Source of the DNA: Azolla caroliniana
Taxonomy: Eukaryota; Polypodiophyta
DNA length: 64,000 nucleotides
Reading direction: 5' to 3'
NCBI GenBank assembly: GCA_043228905.1
Contig: JBHGNT010000007.1
Span: 5,828,001-5,892,000 of the forward strand
The notes under the pieces were generated by a model, which did not search any database, was not told the origin of the DNA, and saw nothing but the letters and a program-made list of their open reading frames with translations. Of this stretch, positions 23,826 to 34,977 are shown one piece after another (within the stretch, counting starts at the first letter, position 1; the number at the start of each line of letters is the position of its first letter). Both the position numbers and the translations under genes were made by a program.

Positions 23826-26800
23826 TTACTTCAATTTGGGGATGTACGGACCATTGCATGAAACTGGTGTACAGTTTGGAAGTTGGTCTATGTACTCTCT
23901 AACAATTCCTAAGCAACTCTGCAAAATTTCCTTCTCAATTTTCACGAGCTGTGTTGCAACACGCCTCTTTGGGACAGTTGCGGGATCCATGAGCTGCATG
24001 CATGCGTTGTAAGAAATTACATAATTTTATTTTCCATGCATCAGTACCTTAGAAGTAGAACAGCAAGATAATTACATACCGTTGCAATGTCTTCAGACAG
24101 AGTTGTAGGATAACGAGATATCCGCTCAATGAAGTATGAATTCAACTGCTCTAATACTGCCCTCTCTCGGCATGGGCTAACCTGCACACCAACAAATATC
24201 CCCTCATTTGCATCCATTTTTATTCAGAGAAATAACCAGCCATACAAAGAATTAGGAAGCCATGTTTCATATGAAGACCTTGTATCAAACTGTTACAACA
24301 GTCCTTTTACTGATGCAGAAAACCTTTATGTTTTCCTACACTAACCATTAGAGATCATTTAGACAGGCCTTTCTAAACATTTATCAGCAATTACAGGTTC
24401 TAAACATGGATATTCAAAATTAATAATGATGATTGGTCCAGGCCAATCAGGTCAGACAACTGGCAGCAAGGGGCATGCTTCAGGTGATAAAATCTTATAA
24501 GAAATCGTTGGTTCAGCCATAGTGATATTACAAGCCAGTGAGCTTGTTATGTGCACAAAACACCTGGTTCTGAACTATACAAACGCTGATACCGCCATAG
24601 TTATCCCTTATAAGAGGCTTTGAATCAGACGGCACACTTGCCGTCAGTGACATCACCAAGTGTACGACATGCTAGTCTGCCATATGTATGTGCACTCATA
24701 CAGGTGTTCATGAGTGATGGGTTCAGTCAGAATCTAAGGTCTAGAGAATGGGATAGAAACGTACACTAAGAGGTGCACAAGCCTCACCTATGCTCTAGGT
24801 AAGCCTTCCATCAAGTGGAGCACAAGCCTCACCGTGCACCAGGTGTAGAAGAAATCTCCAGAAGTTCTGTCTAACTGGATATATGAGGCTTGCCCTCCCC
24901 ATCAAGACACCATCATTATAATGTTATACAGAGAAATGATGGTTCTTCTGATCTCGCAATAGGACTACGTAATAACATATAATGCTCCTGAAATTCAACC
25001 TCCTGATTGCAAAGTGAGATGGTGTGGTTCTCTAAAACTACACGTTGCTAATAAAGGGTCCCTGCATATATTGCAGCTTTGTTTGCCTCTAGTTCCTTTC
25101 TTTCGGAGGTTTCCTCATATATATTGCAGGACGCTCCACATATCAAACCTTCTATATGTTAACTTTGGTACTGGAACTATTTATATACATGATTTTTATA
25201 TTCTATATCAAATTCAACAAATGTGGTAAATGCTCACCCCACAAACGGGTCCTTCAGAGAATAAAACTGACTGCATGTCCTCTTCTTCAGTAACATGGCC
25301 AAGCCGTAAGAATCGTAATATATCCAATAAAGTTTCCCTTTCTTTTCCTTTGGAGATCTAATAAAGAAATACCTTTAATCAGACACAATAAAATTGAAGT
25401 AAAATAACCAGAAAGCTATAACTATTATTAAAATTGAGGCAATGCAAAAAAAGTGTATTTCTTTGTCCCATGTTTCTCTTTTCAAATGAAAATAGATCAT
25501 TAAAAGTAATGGACCTGAAAATCATGTATTGCAAGCCTATTGTTCCTTTGAGCTATCAACCTTTTTGACTGATATAAGGGATCGCTTGTCTCCAATGATA
25601 CCTTACACAGATAATGAAAATTAGATTTTCCAATATTGCACATAACTGAACGTATTTCATCTCATTGTGAATTCACCTGTACAGAAAGACGATCATATGG
25701 ATTCTCTTCATCAACAAAACCATAGTTCAACAGTAACCTTGCATTTGCTTGAGGACCACACCTAAAAACAAATGTTTTGAATAATTGACTATATATTTTG
25801 TCACAATGGATTTAGAGATGACGCACAATATAATGGTTCTGTAAATTATTTATCATTTGATTTAGAAATGTTCATTTTATGGTGTTGAGTATTTCAATCT
25901 TCACAAGCCCAAACAAATCTGGCAGAAAGTTGACAATTCGAAATAAAAAACATTTTTAAATGCTTAAAACGGACTGCTTAGATTGCTTACTGAAGGTCAA
26001 CTAGTATTCACAACTTAAGACTTAAGTTACCCAGCTACCTACAACTATCAAAATTGCAAATCATAGCTGAACTTTGTAGGGGAAAAAAATCACAACTAAT
26101 ACCCAGCTTGATGCATCATGTCCATGTGAGTAAATTTGGCAATTCTGGAAAAAACCGTCACATCTTGAAACCCTAATGTAAACTTTTGGGGAATCCTTAG
26201 ATTGAAAAAAAGTCCTAGATTAAGTCTAAATGTTGAACGAACATTTTTGGGCTGTAAGAACACTATGACCAATATCAGCAAGCTAGATACACATCCAAGG
26301 TGACTCACCTTTGACTCAAGATATGTCACAAAGCCAAACATCATCCCCAGCTAATGCCTCATTCAAAGTTTTGTGAGGCTTTCCAAGTTCATACAATTTT
26401 TAATTTTTTTCCTAAATGATTGGTGAGTAAAAATGTGCTTACACCAAAGTTATAGGGGAAAGCTGGGAGAGAATGGTTGAGACTTTTTCGCTGTTTTCTT
26501 TTTCTGTTTGGCTTACATTTTGTTGTCCACTTCTGCTTTTCGTGTCCTTTCTTCAGTTTTTCACTGATGTTAATCAGGCTTTGGACCTATTACTAACAGA
26601 CCCCATGCCCACCACAATTGTTTCACTGATGGAAACATTATGACACAAAAATAAAGGAATTGGACAAAACACAGCGCCAAAAATAGGAAACGAGACAGAA
26701 ATACAGACCCTTGTGTAATAGCAAGAAAGAGATACATATATGTTACATAAACATCTAAGGTTAACAATTTTAAACTTAAAAATAGTGCATATACATACAT

Positions 26801-29800
26801 TACACTTAAAACATCAGAATAGCTAGTATCAAAGATTTTAACTTGAATACATGGAAATATATTAGTAACATATGTACAACTTTGATCAAGGAGGAAATGC
26901 AGAAGATAAATCACAAATCACTGAGGTAGCCTGAGAAGAATCTACAAAAATCAGAGTAATTTGGCGAGCACTATGGTTGTAGAAGTGTAGGACAGGTGAG
27001 AGAGTGAAAGGCAAGTTCATATTGAAAATTTGACAGACCTTTTTTATAATTTATCTTCCCTAGAGGGAAGGTTAAACAAACTTGGATTAATCCAAAAGTG
27101 CAACTAGGCGTAAAGAGGACCAATTATAAATTGCACTGCTTATAGATGTCGCTAGATGGTTTCCTATATAAACCAAGTATATGGAGAAACACATGTCACA
27201 TGACTTTCTCTACTGATAGTACAGGTCCTGATGTATTTCATCCACTGAAGATCGAGACTGGACAACATGCTCATTTAGAGAATCACATCTGCCAGCTTTG
27301 CAAGCAAGAAGTTGAAGCCGGCGAGCATTATGTACGTCATAATTCCCAGTCTATTATGGCATCAGATAAAGATGTCTCTTTAGAAAATGATCTGAAACAT
27401 CTCTGTAGACTGATAGAATACAATGATCAATGATGCTTAGCACTCTTCCTTCTAGCCATAAGAAGAAATAGAGAGAGGGGGAGTTTGACAATCATTAATC
27501 CACATCAGCAGAGCCCTTCTACACTGATACTTTTCACAACACTCTTCATGTTGGATTCATAGCTCAGAGAAGTTGCAATTAGAGCCATTTCTCTTTGTCA
27601 GGTACATCGTCAACGCCAGCTGGAACAATGAATCCAATCTGCATATCTTTACAAGATCAAAGACAATTATCACACACCATCAGAGGCACCTACTTTTCCA
27701 TATTAAATCACCCCATGATGGATATTTACAGAGAGGTGCAGTTTCAGTTCCAATGAGCAAGCACCATATCTGATTGTAGATTATTCATGAGAATGTTTCA
27801 ACCCATTTAGTTTTAGGAAGCTCAGTAGAAATTCACTTTCCTTGCATTACTTGTGTTGATGAGTTAAAATGAGAACGTGGTAATCTTTGTCAGGTCTCTT
27901 ATGCCCTCACGGTCTTTTAGAGACATTAATACAGATTTCTTCTTTCTTCAGAGAAGTGCACAACAATATGAGAGCAACCTTCACGTATTGTTAAAAAAAA
28001 AGAAATTCAAGCATTTCCAGCAACTATGATGCCCATCCCTCATGTTCATGTTCTCTAGCTAGGTTCCATCCATGTCCCATCTCCTGTCCTATGCAAATAT
28101 AGGTTAGAGATATGATACAACTGAAAGGGAAGCTAATCATCCAAATACTAAGTCATAGATTTAGTTACTTTCCTTAAAGATAGCATAATCCAGGAGAAGA
28201 ATAGTATGACCCTAAAGTAATCACATGTTAGATAATATAAGTCTCATAATCTATGGACCCAGTGTATGTTTCAAGTAGAATAGGCTACAATTTCGTTTTT
28301 TTCTAGTTACGTTGGAAAGGGGATGAGAATACGTACATTGCTATCTCCAGCATAGCCATTGCATAAAAGTTACAATAGTCTGGCATTCACGAACTCAAAC
28401 AAATATGTTAGATATCTATAGGTTTTCGAATCTTTAGATCCCCAGAATGTTTTGTGTTTCAATTCACAATGTACACACTTCCTGTTTCTCGCACATTCAA
28501 GTAGTATTGGCTACTATTTCTCTTGTTTCTATAGTCCCATTGGATAGGGATGTGAATAGCGACAGAATCAATCTTTCATATAGTTGTTAGCAGCTACAAA
28601 GCGACTCATTCTGTAAATGTTCAAACAGTACGACCTTTAAGGAGTCACGCAAACATGTTAAACATGATTACAATCTTTGATCCCAACAGACAAAGACTCA
28701 TACATGAGTCACATATTTCAGATAAGTATTAAGAGAAATATAAGTAGGTTTTGGAAACTTTTGACCCTACAGACAAAGACTCAAACATGCCACATATTTC
28801 AGCTAATGATGAAAACAAACAGTGTTTCAAAATCTAAATTTGTTATTGTGGTGTTGGGGGAGATTGTATTTGTGATTCAATTTGCATGTCACCACATTGC
28901 AACAACTTGCAAACTGAATACATTAATTCATAACAACATGATCCTTTGGAAATGAATGGGAAACGGAATACAGAAAATTGGAGTCAAAAAAAAGGAATAC
29001 AGCAAATGTCAAAAAGAAGGCCAGAAAACTGCCCAAAAGGAAGGATAAAAGAAGTCCAGGTCACAACATTGCAACAACTTCCAAACTCTATGAACGCATA
29101 ACGTTGATCCTTTGGAAGTGAATGGAATAAGGCATACAAAAAATGGAGGCCAACAATGTAGAAAAGAAGGTTAGAAAACAGCCTAGAGGGTAAGAGAAGG
29201 GGCATCCAGAAAAACAAAGGTAGCACATTCATCACAAGGTACAGCCTCCTCTACCTCTCTCAGTGATATCTTATGGTGGGGAGTTCCATTCATCCCACTG
29301 TTGAGCCTCTGAAGTCTGTCCCTCCATTCATCACAAAATATCATAAATATGTTACATGGAGATTCAGCACACAAAATCACTTTCTTGAATCTTACACATT
29401 GGTAGGAGGAATAATTTGCATGATTTTTCTACGAGACCATGTGAGATGCATCAGAGAAATTTTTAAATCTTGTTCTATGGAGGGGTTAAATGTTTCTTAC
29501 CATACTATTTTTTTATTTTGCCTCAAAGCCTTCCCAGAAATCTAAATATATTAAGGAAATCTACTTTATCCTGTCTACTTTATTACATGTGCTATCCATG
29601 ATGGTATACTTTCACCAGACACTGCCTATTTGAGAAATCAATATCTGGATGTCAGAAAGATTTAAGTTATTATGTGCAAAATGTTGGATATGCATTAACC
29701 ACAGCTATATGGAAAATGAAAAATTACGTAGCATAATAGCCCTTGATGTCTCGTGATCATAATTGCTTTCTATAACTTATGTTTCTTTGAACATTTGTAT

Positions 29801-31504
29801 TCAGACAAAAACAGCTTGAAGTTAGCCAGTTTAGAAATGACTCACAAAGGCCCAAAATTTCCATTCAACACACTGAAAAGTAAAGAGAGCTTTCTTTTAA
29901 GCAAACTAACCATACAACAATTGCATCCCCAGCTTTGTAAGATCGATCAACTTCGAGTTGGATACCATCACCAACAGATTTCAACATTGCTTTGCAAGTG
30001 CTCTTGTATGCCAATAAAGGAGGTCCCAATGGAACTAATGCAAAACGTCTCGCAAGAGGAACATTCTATAGACAGGTGAGTCAAAAAGGAAAAGAATCTA
30101 TTTTCCTAAAGAAAACAAACCATTTGTTAAATAAATGAAGCTAGATATGTTAGTATAAACCTGTAGATGTACCACACATGACTGCACTGCTACAAAAGCT
30201 TGTTTGAAGATCTCAAATGAAAAGGCTTCTGTTGGTATATCATAAGGATATTTCTGTGAATCAAATCACCAAGCCATAGCATTAGATTCACTTGCCAAAA
30301 GGTACAGAAAAACATCATGACATAATATGCAGTGATATATACAAAAAATGACCTGAAAGAGTGATCCAGCCATAAACCAGACAGTATCCAGTTCATTATA
30401 CTCTCGTCTTATACCTTCTAACCTTGCAGCAACAACTTCCTGATTACCAAACATTGGAAAAGTCAAATAAAATCAATGACTTCTCAAAAGTTTCCGGTTA
30501 CCATTCTCATTTTCCATGCAAGTACCTTCATGGGACTTCCTTCAAGAAACTCTAGCTCCTTGGAGCTCCAAAGTAATGGTGATTCTACTGCCAGCTGGCC
30601 TCTTCCCCTTTGTCTGTCAAGCTCACGAATAAAAGGATACCAGAAGGAGTCTCTTCCACGCTTCTTTTCATACATCAAGTAAAGCGCCAGGCAAGCAAGC
30701 TCAGAAAGCTTGTTTGTTGTCAGTAGTTCGGCTGCAAATCCATATTGTCAAGCAGGTCAGACAATCGTATGGTTCAGTTTCTGTCTAAATTTAAAGAACA
30801 AGCGCGCACACAAATATCCAGGCAGAGAGAGAGAGAGAGATCATTGTAATGGATTATTAATTTGCATACCAATTGTCTCATTCCCTAGAATTCTCTCGAG
30901 AGTGACCACCAACGAGTTTGGAACTGTAAATGCAACATCTCCAGCCTGCACGAAATGAGAAGAAAGCAATGTTAGCAGGAGATATCGTTCACATAATGAA
31001 GATGGGGATTCGGAGAAAACAAAGGACAGAGTTATAGACCTGCAAATCTTGTTGCGCTACAACGTAATGTATAGGGATCCTATCGGAGACATGGCAGATG
31101 CGCTCTTGGAGTTGAACCTTGCAGGAATGAGGGGACAGGCCTTGTTCGTACATCCACTTCATCAGATCCTCAGCTGCTGCTGCTGCTGCTGCTGCAGAAT
31201 CTGCTGATGCTGAAATTGAAGAGGAAGAGGAGGAGGAGGAAGAAGAAGAAGAAGAAGAAGAAGAAGAAGATGCTTCGACTCTGGAGGTTGTAGACGATGA
31301 TGCCGCGGCATGATCATCGATGCTGGCTATGGTGGAGGGGGAGGAAGAAGTGGAGATGCAGAGATGTCGTGGCGTCTTCTTCGTCTTCGTCTTTGAGAGC
31401 TTATGCTGGACGCCGAACTCTGTGCTCCAGAAGCTTACGACATTGTTGCAGCGAAGAGTGGGAGCTCCCATTACTTGGAGCATGGCTGCTGGGGAAGGAG
31501 ACAC
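23826..31504 (-). CDS. plastid SET-domain protein, Rubisco methyltransferase family (AT5G14260-like)
   Basis: Eleven exons on the minus strand: 31504-31040, 30945-30870, 30731-30526, 30439-30353, 30253-30161, 30065-29911, 25761-25677, 25601-25515, 25357-25238, 24181-24080, 23993-23826. All junctions are GT-AG and in phase, giving 547 residues. The first ~115 residues look like a plastid transit region: Ser/Thr-rich, few acids, with long Ser and Ala runs from trinucleotide repeats. The SET region follows (about 118-370), with WCGPQANARLLLNYGF at about 361, then the Rubisco-LSMT substrate-binding region. The closest family I know is Arabidopsis AT5G14260 (shared WYPFIRELDRQRGRGQL and REYNELDTVWFMAGSLFQ). 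These are presumed lysine methyltransferases of the chloroplast, but the usual NH motif of active SET domains is not visible (RRFALVPLGPPLLAY stands there), so catalysis is uncertain. Intron 6 is 4.1 kb; most others are about 75-160 bp. Confidence 0.93.
25762..29910 (-). other. long intron 6 of the SET-domain gene
   Basis: 4149 bp between exons 6 and 7, against 75-157 bp for most other introns and 1056 bp for intron 9. It holds local duplications: about 28675-28720 with 28768-28805 (CAGACAAAGACTCA...ACATATTTCAG), and about 28898-28970 with 29070-29150 (CTTTGGAA(A/G)TGAATG...). It also holds a LINE-like coding scrap at 27146-27433. The size seems to come from insertions and duplications. Confidence 0.7.
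27146..27433 (+). pseudogene. LINE C-terminal zinc-knuckle-like scrap within an intron
   Basis: An open frame of 95 codons includes HPLKIETGQHAH...ICQLCKQEVEAGEHYV. This matches in pattern the segment of the large LINE at about 43916-44030 (HQLEIENGRA...RLCRLYHIEIEDEYHF), i.e. the C-x2-C...E-H region after the reverse transcriptase. It lies antisense to the SET gene. It is probably an old LINE fragment, but chance resemblance cannot be excluded. Confidence 0.35.
31140..31280 (-). repeat. coding trinucleotide runs (poly-Ala and poly-Ser) in SET exon 1
   Basis: On the coding strand, TCT/TCC runs encode about 20 consecutive Ser and GCA runs encode 8 Ala, between the probable transit peptide and the conserved SET region. 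Length is expected to vary between individuals. Confidence 0.9.
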
Positions 31505-31611
31505 AGAGAGGATGATGATGAATTATGATGAATTATGATGATGGATGAAGAAGATGAAGATGAAGATGCTCTTCTTCTCATGGGTAGGATTCAAGAATGA
31601 AGGCCATATGT

Positions 31612-31780
31612 ATGTAATGTATGTATGTATGTATGTATGTATGTATGTATGTATGCATGCTACTAGAAATACCAAATAAGACTACGTACGTATGTATGTA
31701 TGTATGTATATATGCATGTATGCATGATGCATGTTGCAAGAAATACCAAATAAGACTCTCTCTCTCTCTCTCTCTCTCGA
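31612..31780. repeat. ATGT/CT microsatellite unit, left side of LINE
   Basis: ATGT repeats, GCATG, AGAAATACCAAATAAGACT, then a CT run, in two partial units. The same unit structure recurs at 44740-45030 on the other side of the LINE, so the LINE inserted into this minisatellite. Confidence 0.75.
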
Positions 31781-31789
31781 ATCAAAGTA

Positions 31790-32710
31790 GAATAGGGTCT
31801 ATGCTAGAGAATAGGCGGTATGATGAGGATTGTAGAGACTTGTATAGATGGTACTATTTCCTTAGTACAGGCTCGCAAAGAGATGCGCAAGATGACACGT
31901 TGTAAAAGACGAGCTTGGGGCTTCTCAATATTGGGAACTCTACCACATGCTCATGGGTAGGGACTACGCTCTTGCATGGAAGAGACTACGGGAACCGAGA
32001 CCACAAACACCCATTGAGGGTCCCAACACTTGGCAGACATATACGGAGAGACTCTACCACGTCCCGAACCAACCACCCATTCCAATGCCTTCCAGACCTC
32101 CACCTACCATGGGGACACTTTTCACGACCTCTAGGGTCACGAAGGTCATAAAAAACTACAACACAGGAAATCCATGGACCACATAGGATTGCAAGCCAAA
32201 CACATCATATATGCTCGAGAGAGCCTAGCTCCTTTTCTGACTCTAATCTTCAATCACGCCCTCATCGAGGGTTTTCCACCACAATGGACCATGAACACAG
32301 TGGCCCCTATACATAAAGGAGGGGACCCAATGGACCCAAATACATATAGGACCATTATGATAGGTCATACGCTCACTAAACTATATGGTGCACTAATGGA
32401 AGCAGAGCTCGACGATTATATGGAAACCTTAAGTCTTCAAGCACTTGAGCATGTTGGCTTTAGATGAGCCTTCTCCACTATTGACCATATCTTCACACTT
32501 AGATGCTTAATTGACCAAACGAAGGCTCGCAAGAAGAAACTATATCGTTGCTTTTGTGGACTTCTGCAAAGCCTTTGACATAGTTCCTAGGGAGCAGTTG
32601 TTTGATAGGCTTAAAAGCTTGGAGATACCAAATGACATGATCTGGGCCATCTATGCTCTATATGAGCACGTCTCTGGGTGTGTAAGATGCCTAGGTGACC
32701 TATCCGATTG
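31790..32710 (+). pseudogene. LINE reverse transcriptase, 5' part, interrupted
   Basis: A non-LTR retrotransposon without a visible endonuclease. The linker and start of the reverse transcriptase are spread over two frames: LYHVPNQPPIPMPSRPPP near 32070, then IGLQAKHIIYARESLAPFLTLIFNH, PIHKGGDPMDPNTYRTIM and GHTLTKLYGALMEAELDDYM, a stop after EHVGFR (near 32466), then DFCKAFDIVPREQLFDRLK in another frame. The frame running into LSDC at 32705 resumes at 43175 with FTSTIGVKQGCP, showing that the material between is an insertion. Confidence 0.88.
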
Positions 32711-33250
32711 TGTGCGGAAATAACGCTCGGCCACAACCGAGTCTTCAACAAGGAATAGAAGAGAACAAACTAAAACCAAGATGACACGGGATGTTTACGT
32801 GGAAAACCCTAAATGGGAAAAACCACGGGAGCCCACAAACTCTAGCTATCACTATGAGAGGAGGAATAAAAAGTGAGACTCAGAGGCAACAACCTCGAGC
32901 TCTATGTCTTCGCCAATGGCGGTTACAAACAGAAAACTAGTTCTGTATATCTTTCTCTTTCTCACTCACGCTTTGTATACAACAATTTACAACATCTAAC
33001 AATAATCAGCTCACTCTTACACTATGTGGTTGCCCTAAGTCATATTTATACTTATATAACTTTAGGTCTATTTACAAATAGAGCCTCGATGGGCTCACCA
33101 TGAAACATATTTACACATATGTCCTTGGATCCGGTGCAAACCGGATCCATCTAGATTCACTCGATCCAGTTTCCGGATCTCATCCAACTCATCTGATCCG
33201 ATCCTCCGGTTCTCATTTGGATCCTATCCAGAGGGACCGAATTCCCAACA
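32711..33250 (-). repeat. Copia 3' LTR (left copy)
   Basis: 540 bp, TGTGCGGAAATAACG... to ...AATTCCCAACA, followed by AGCTCCCCCT, the complement of a polypurine tract. Confidence 0.9.
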
Positions 33251-33513
33251 AGCTCCCCCTTCACTCCGGCATGGGATTTCTCGTTAATCTGATCCGTCTT
33301 TTGCACGTGTCTAACTTGTCGGTTGAAAGCACCTTGGTCAACATATGCGATCTGTTCTCCTTCGTGGATCTTCGTCAACACGAAGTCTTGATCTTCTACC
33401 TTCTCTCGGAGCCAGTGATATCTCCTCTAGATATGCTTGGTCCGGGAATGGTAGCCCTCATTCTTCGCAAGGTGGATGGCACTTTGACTATCGCAGTAGA
33501 GCCGGTATTCCTC

Positions 33514-34628
33514 CTATCGGATCCCTAGCTCTCCGATGAAGTCCTTCATCCATATTACTTCCTTGTCGGCTTCCACAACTGCCATGTACTCTGCTTCCAT
33601 TGTCGATAGTGCCATGGACTTCTGCAGCCTTGACTGCCACGATACAACTCCCCCTGCATAAGTCATCACATATCCGGATGTAGACCAGCTAATATCCGCA
33701 TCAACTGACATATCTGAATCCGTGAATCCGTCAAGTTAGGGTTTACTAGCGCTGAATGGGAGGCACATACTCGAGGTGCCTTTCAAATACCGGAGTATCC
33801 ACTTGGCCGTGTTCCAGTGCTCTTTTCCAAGATTGCTCATGAACCAACTCACCACTCCGACTGCATATTCGATATCCGGCCAGGTGCACACCATTGCATA
33901 CATTAGACTTCCGACAGTAGAGGCATATGGTACCTTCATCATATCCGTCTTCTCTGTCTTCGTCTTCGGGCTTTGTTTTCCGAATAGCTTGCAGTTTGCC
34001 AGAAGTGTAGATCCGACCGGTTTTGCCTCCGACATGTTGAACCGTTGAAACACCTTTGTCACGTACTTCTCCTGTGACAACCACAACAACTTCCTCGATT
34101 GGTCCTGGATGATGTGCATCCCCAAAATCTGTCTTGCCAGACAAAGTCTTTCATTGAAAAGGTTCGGTTTAGGGCCTTCTTCAACATTCGTATCTTGACT
34201 TGGTTTCGTCCGACGATCAACATGTCATCCACGTACAGGAGCAATATCAGGAAATCTCCTCCGTCAAATTTCTTCACAAACACGCAGTGATCGGCTTGCG
34301 TCTTGTTGTACCCTTGATCCGTCATGAAGGAGTCGAACTTCCTATACCATTGCAGGGGAGCTTGCTTCAAACCGTATAGGCTCTTCTTCAACCGGCAAAC
34401 CAGGTGCTCCTTCCCTCTCTCCACAAATCCTTCCAGTTGATGCATGTAGATTTCTTCTTCGAGGTCACCATGGAGGAATGCCGTTTTGACATCCAGTTGC
34501 TCTACCTCGAGGTCCATGCTTGCCGCTATGCTCAACACCGTCCGGATGGAAGTCATCTTAACTACCAGGGCAAAGATCTCGTCAAAATCCACTCCTTTCT
34601 TCTGTTGGAAACCCTTCACCATTGTCAC
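33514..34628 (-). pseudogene. Copia pol, reverse transcriptase/RNase H part
   Basis: From 34628 the frame reads VKGFQQKKGVDFDEIFA and DVKTAFLHGDLEEEIYMHQ, and reaches the catalytic LYVDDMLIVG motif. It then shifts frame near 34130. Further on are the MEAEYMAV segment of RNase H and a final stop near 33514. It is the downstream half of the polymerase, separated from the integrase half by the Gypsy insertion. Confidence 0.88.
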
Positions 34629-34977
34629 GGATCATAAGCTCAAGAGACAAGCAAGAAGATAACCAAATGGACAAGAAAGAAGATAGTATTAAGGGAAAGA
34701 CTCCATAACTGGTGTTGTTCACCTTGAATTCCTTCAAGGTGAACTCCTCTATTTATACTACATGGCATGCATACTTGTTTGCACGCATGTGAATCTACAA
34801 TAGAGCATGTAAGTATGCATGCATGTGCCAAGTGTAAATACTACAAGGGAGCAACTATGCACATGATGCTAGCAAAATAATAAGGATCAATCACATACAT
34901 AACTATGTACTAGATATCTTGGTTAACTCATAATACTAGATTATAACTATGTCGTGTCAAGAGTTCGAATCTTGACA
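34623..34977 (-). repeat. Gypsy 3' LTR (left copy)
   Basis: 355 bp. In element orientation it starts TGTCAAGATTCGAACTC and ends GATCCGTGACA. A perfect 8-bp inverted repeat (TGTCAAGA..TCTTGACA, 34955-34977) sits at its U3 end, and a 28-bp palindrome lies at 34717-34744. Confidence 0.95.

Noticed and set aside
30989-31039. Continuation of SET exon 1 past its donor to a stop
   Set aside because: The GT donor at 31039 joins in phase to conserved exon 2 sequence; the read-through residues are intronic.
33100-33528. 142-codon plus-strand frame over the Copia LTR
   Set aside because: It spans the LTR, polypurine tract and antisense of RNase H; no independent gene features.
34955-34977. tRNA B box from TTCGAATC in the Gypsy LTR
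   Set aside because: No A box at suitable distance; the word is part of the LTR-end inverted repeat.
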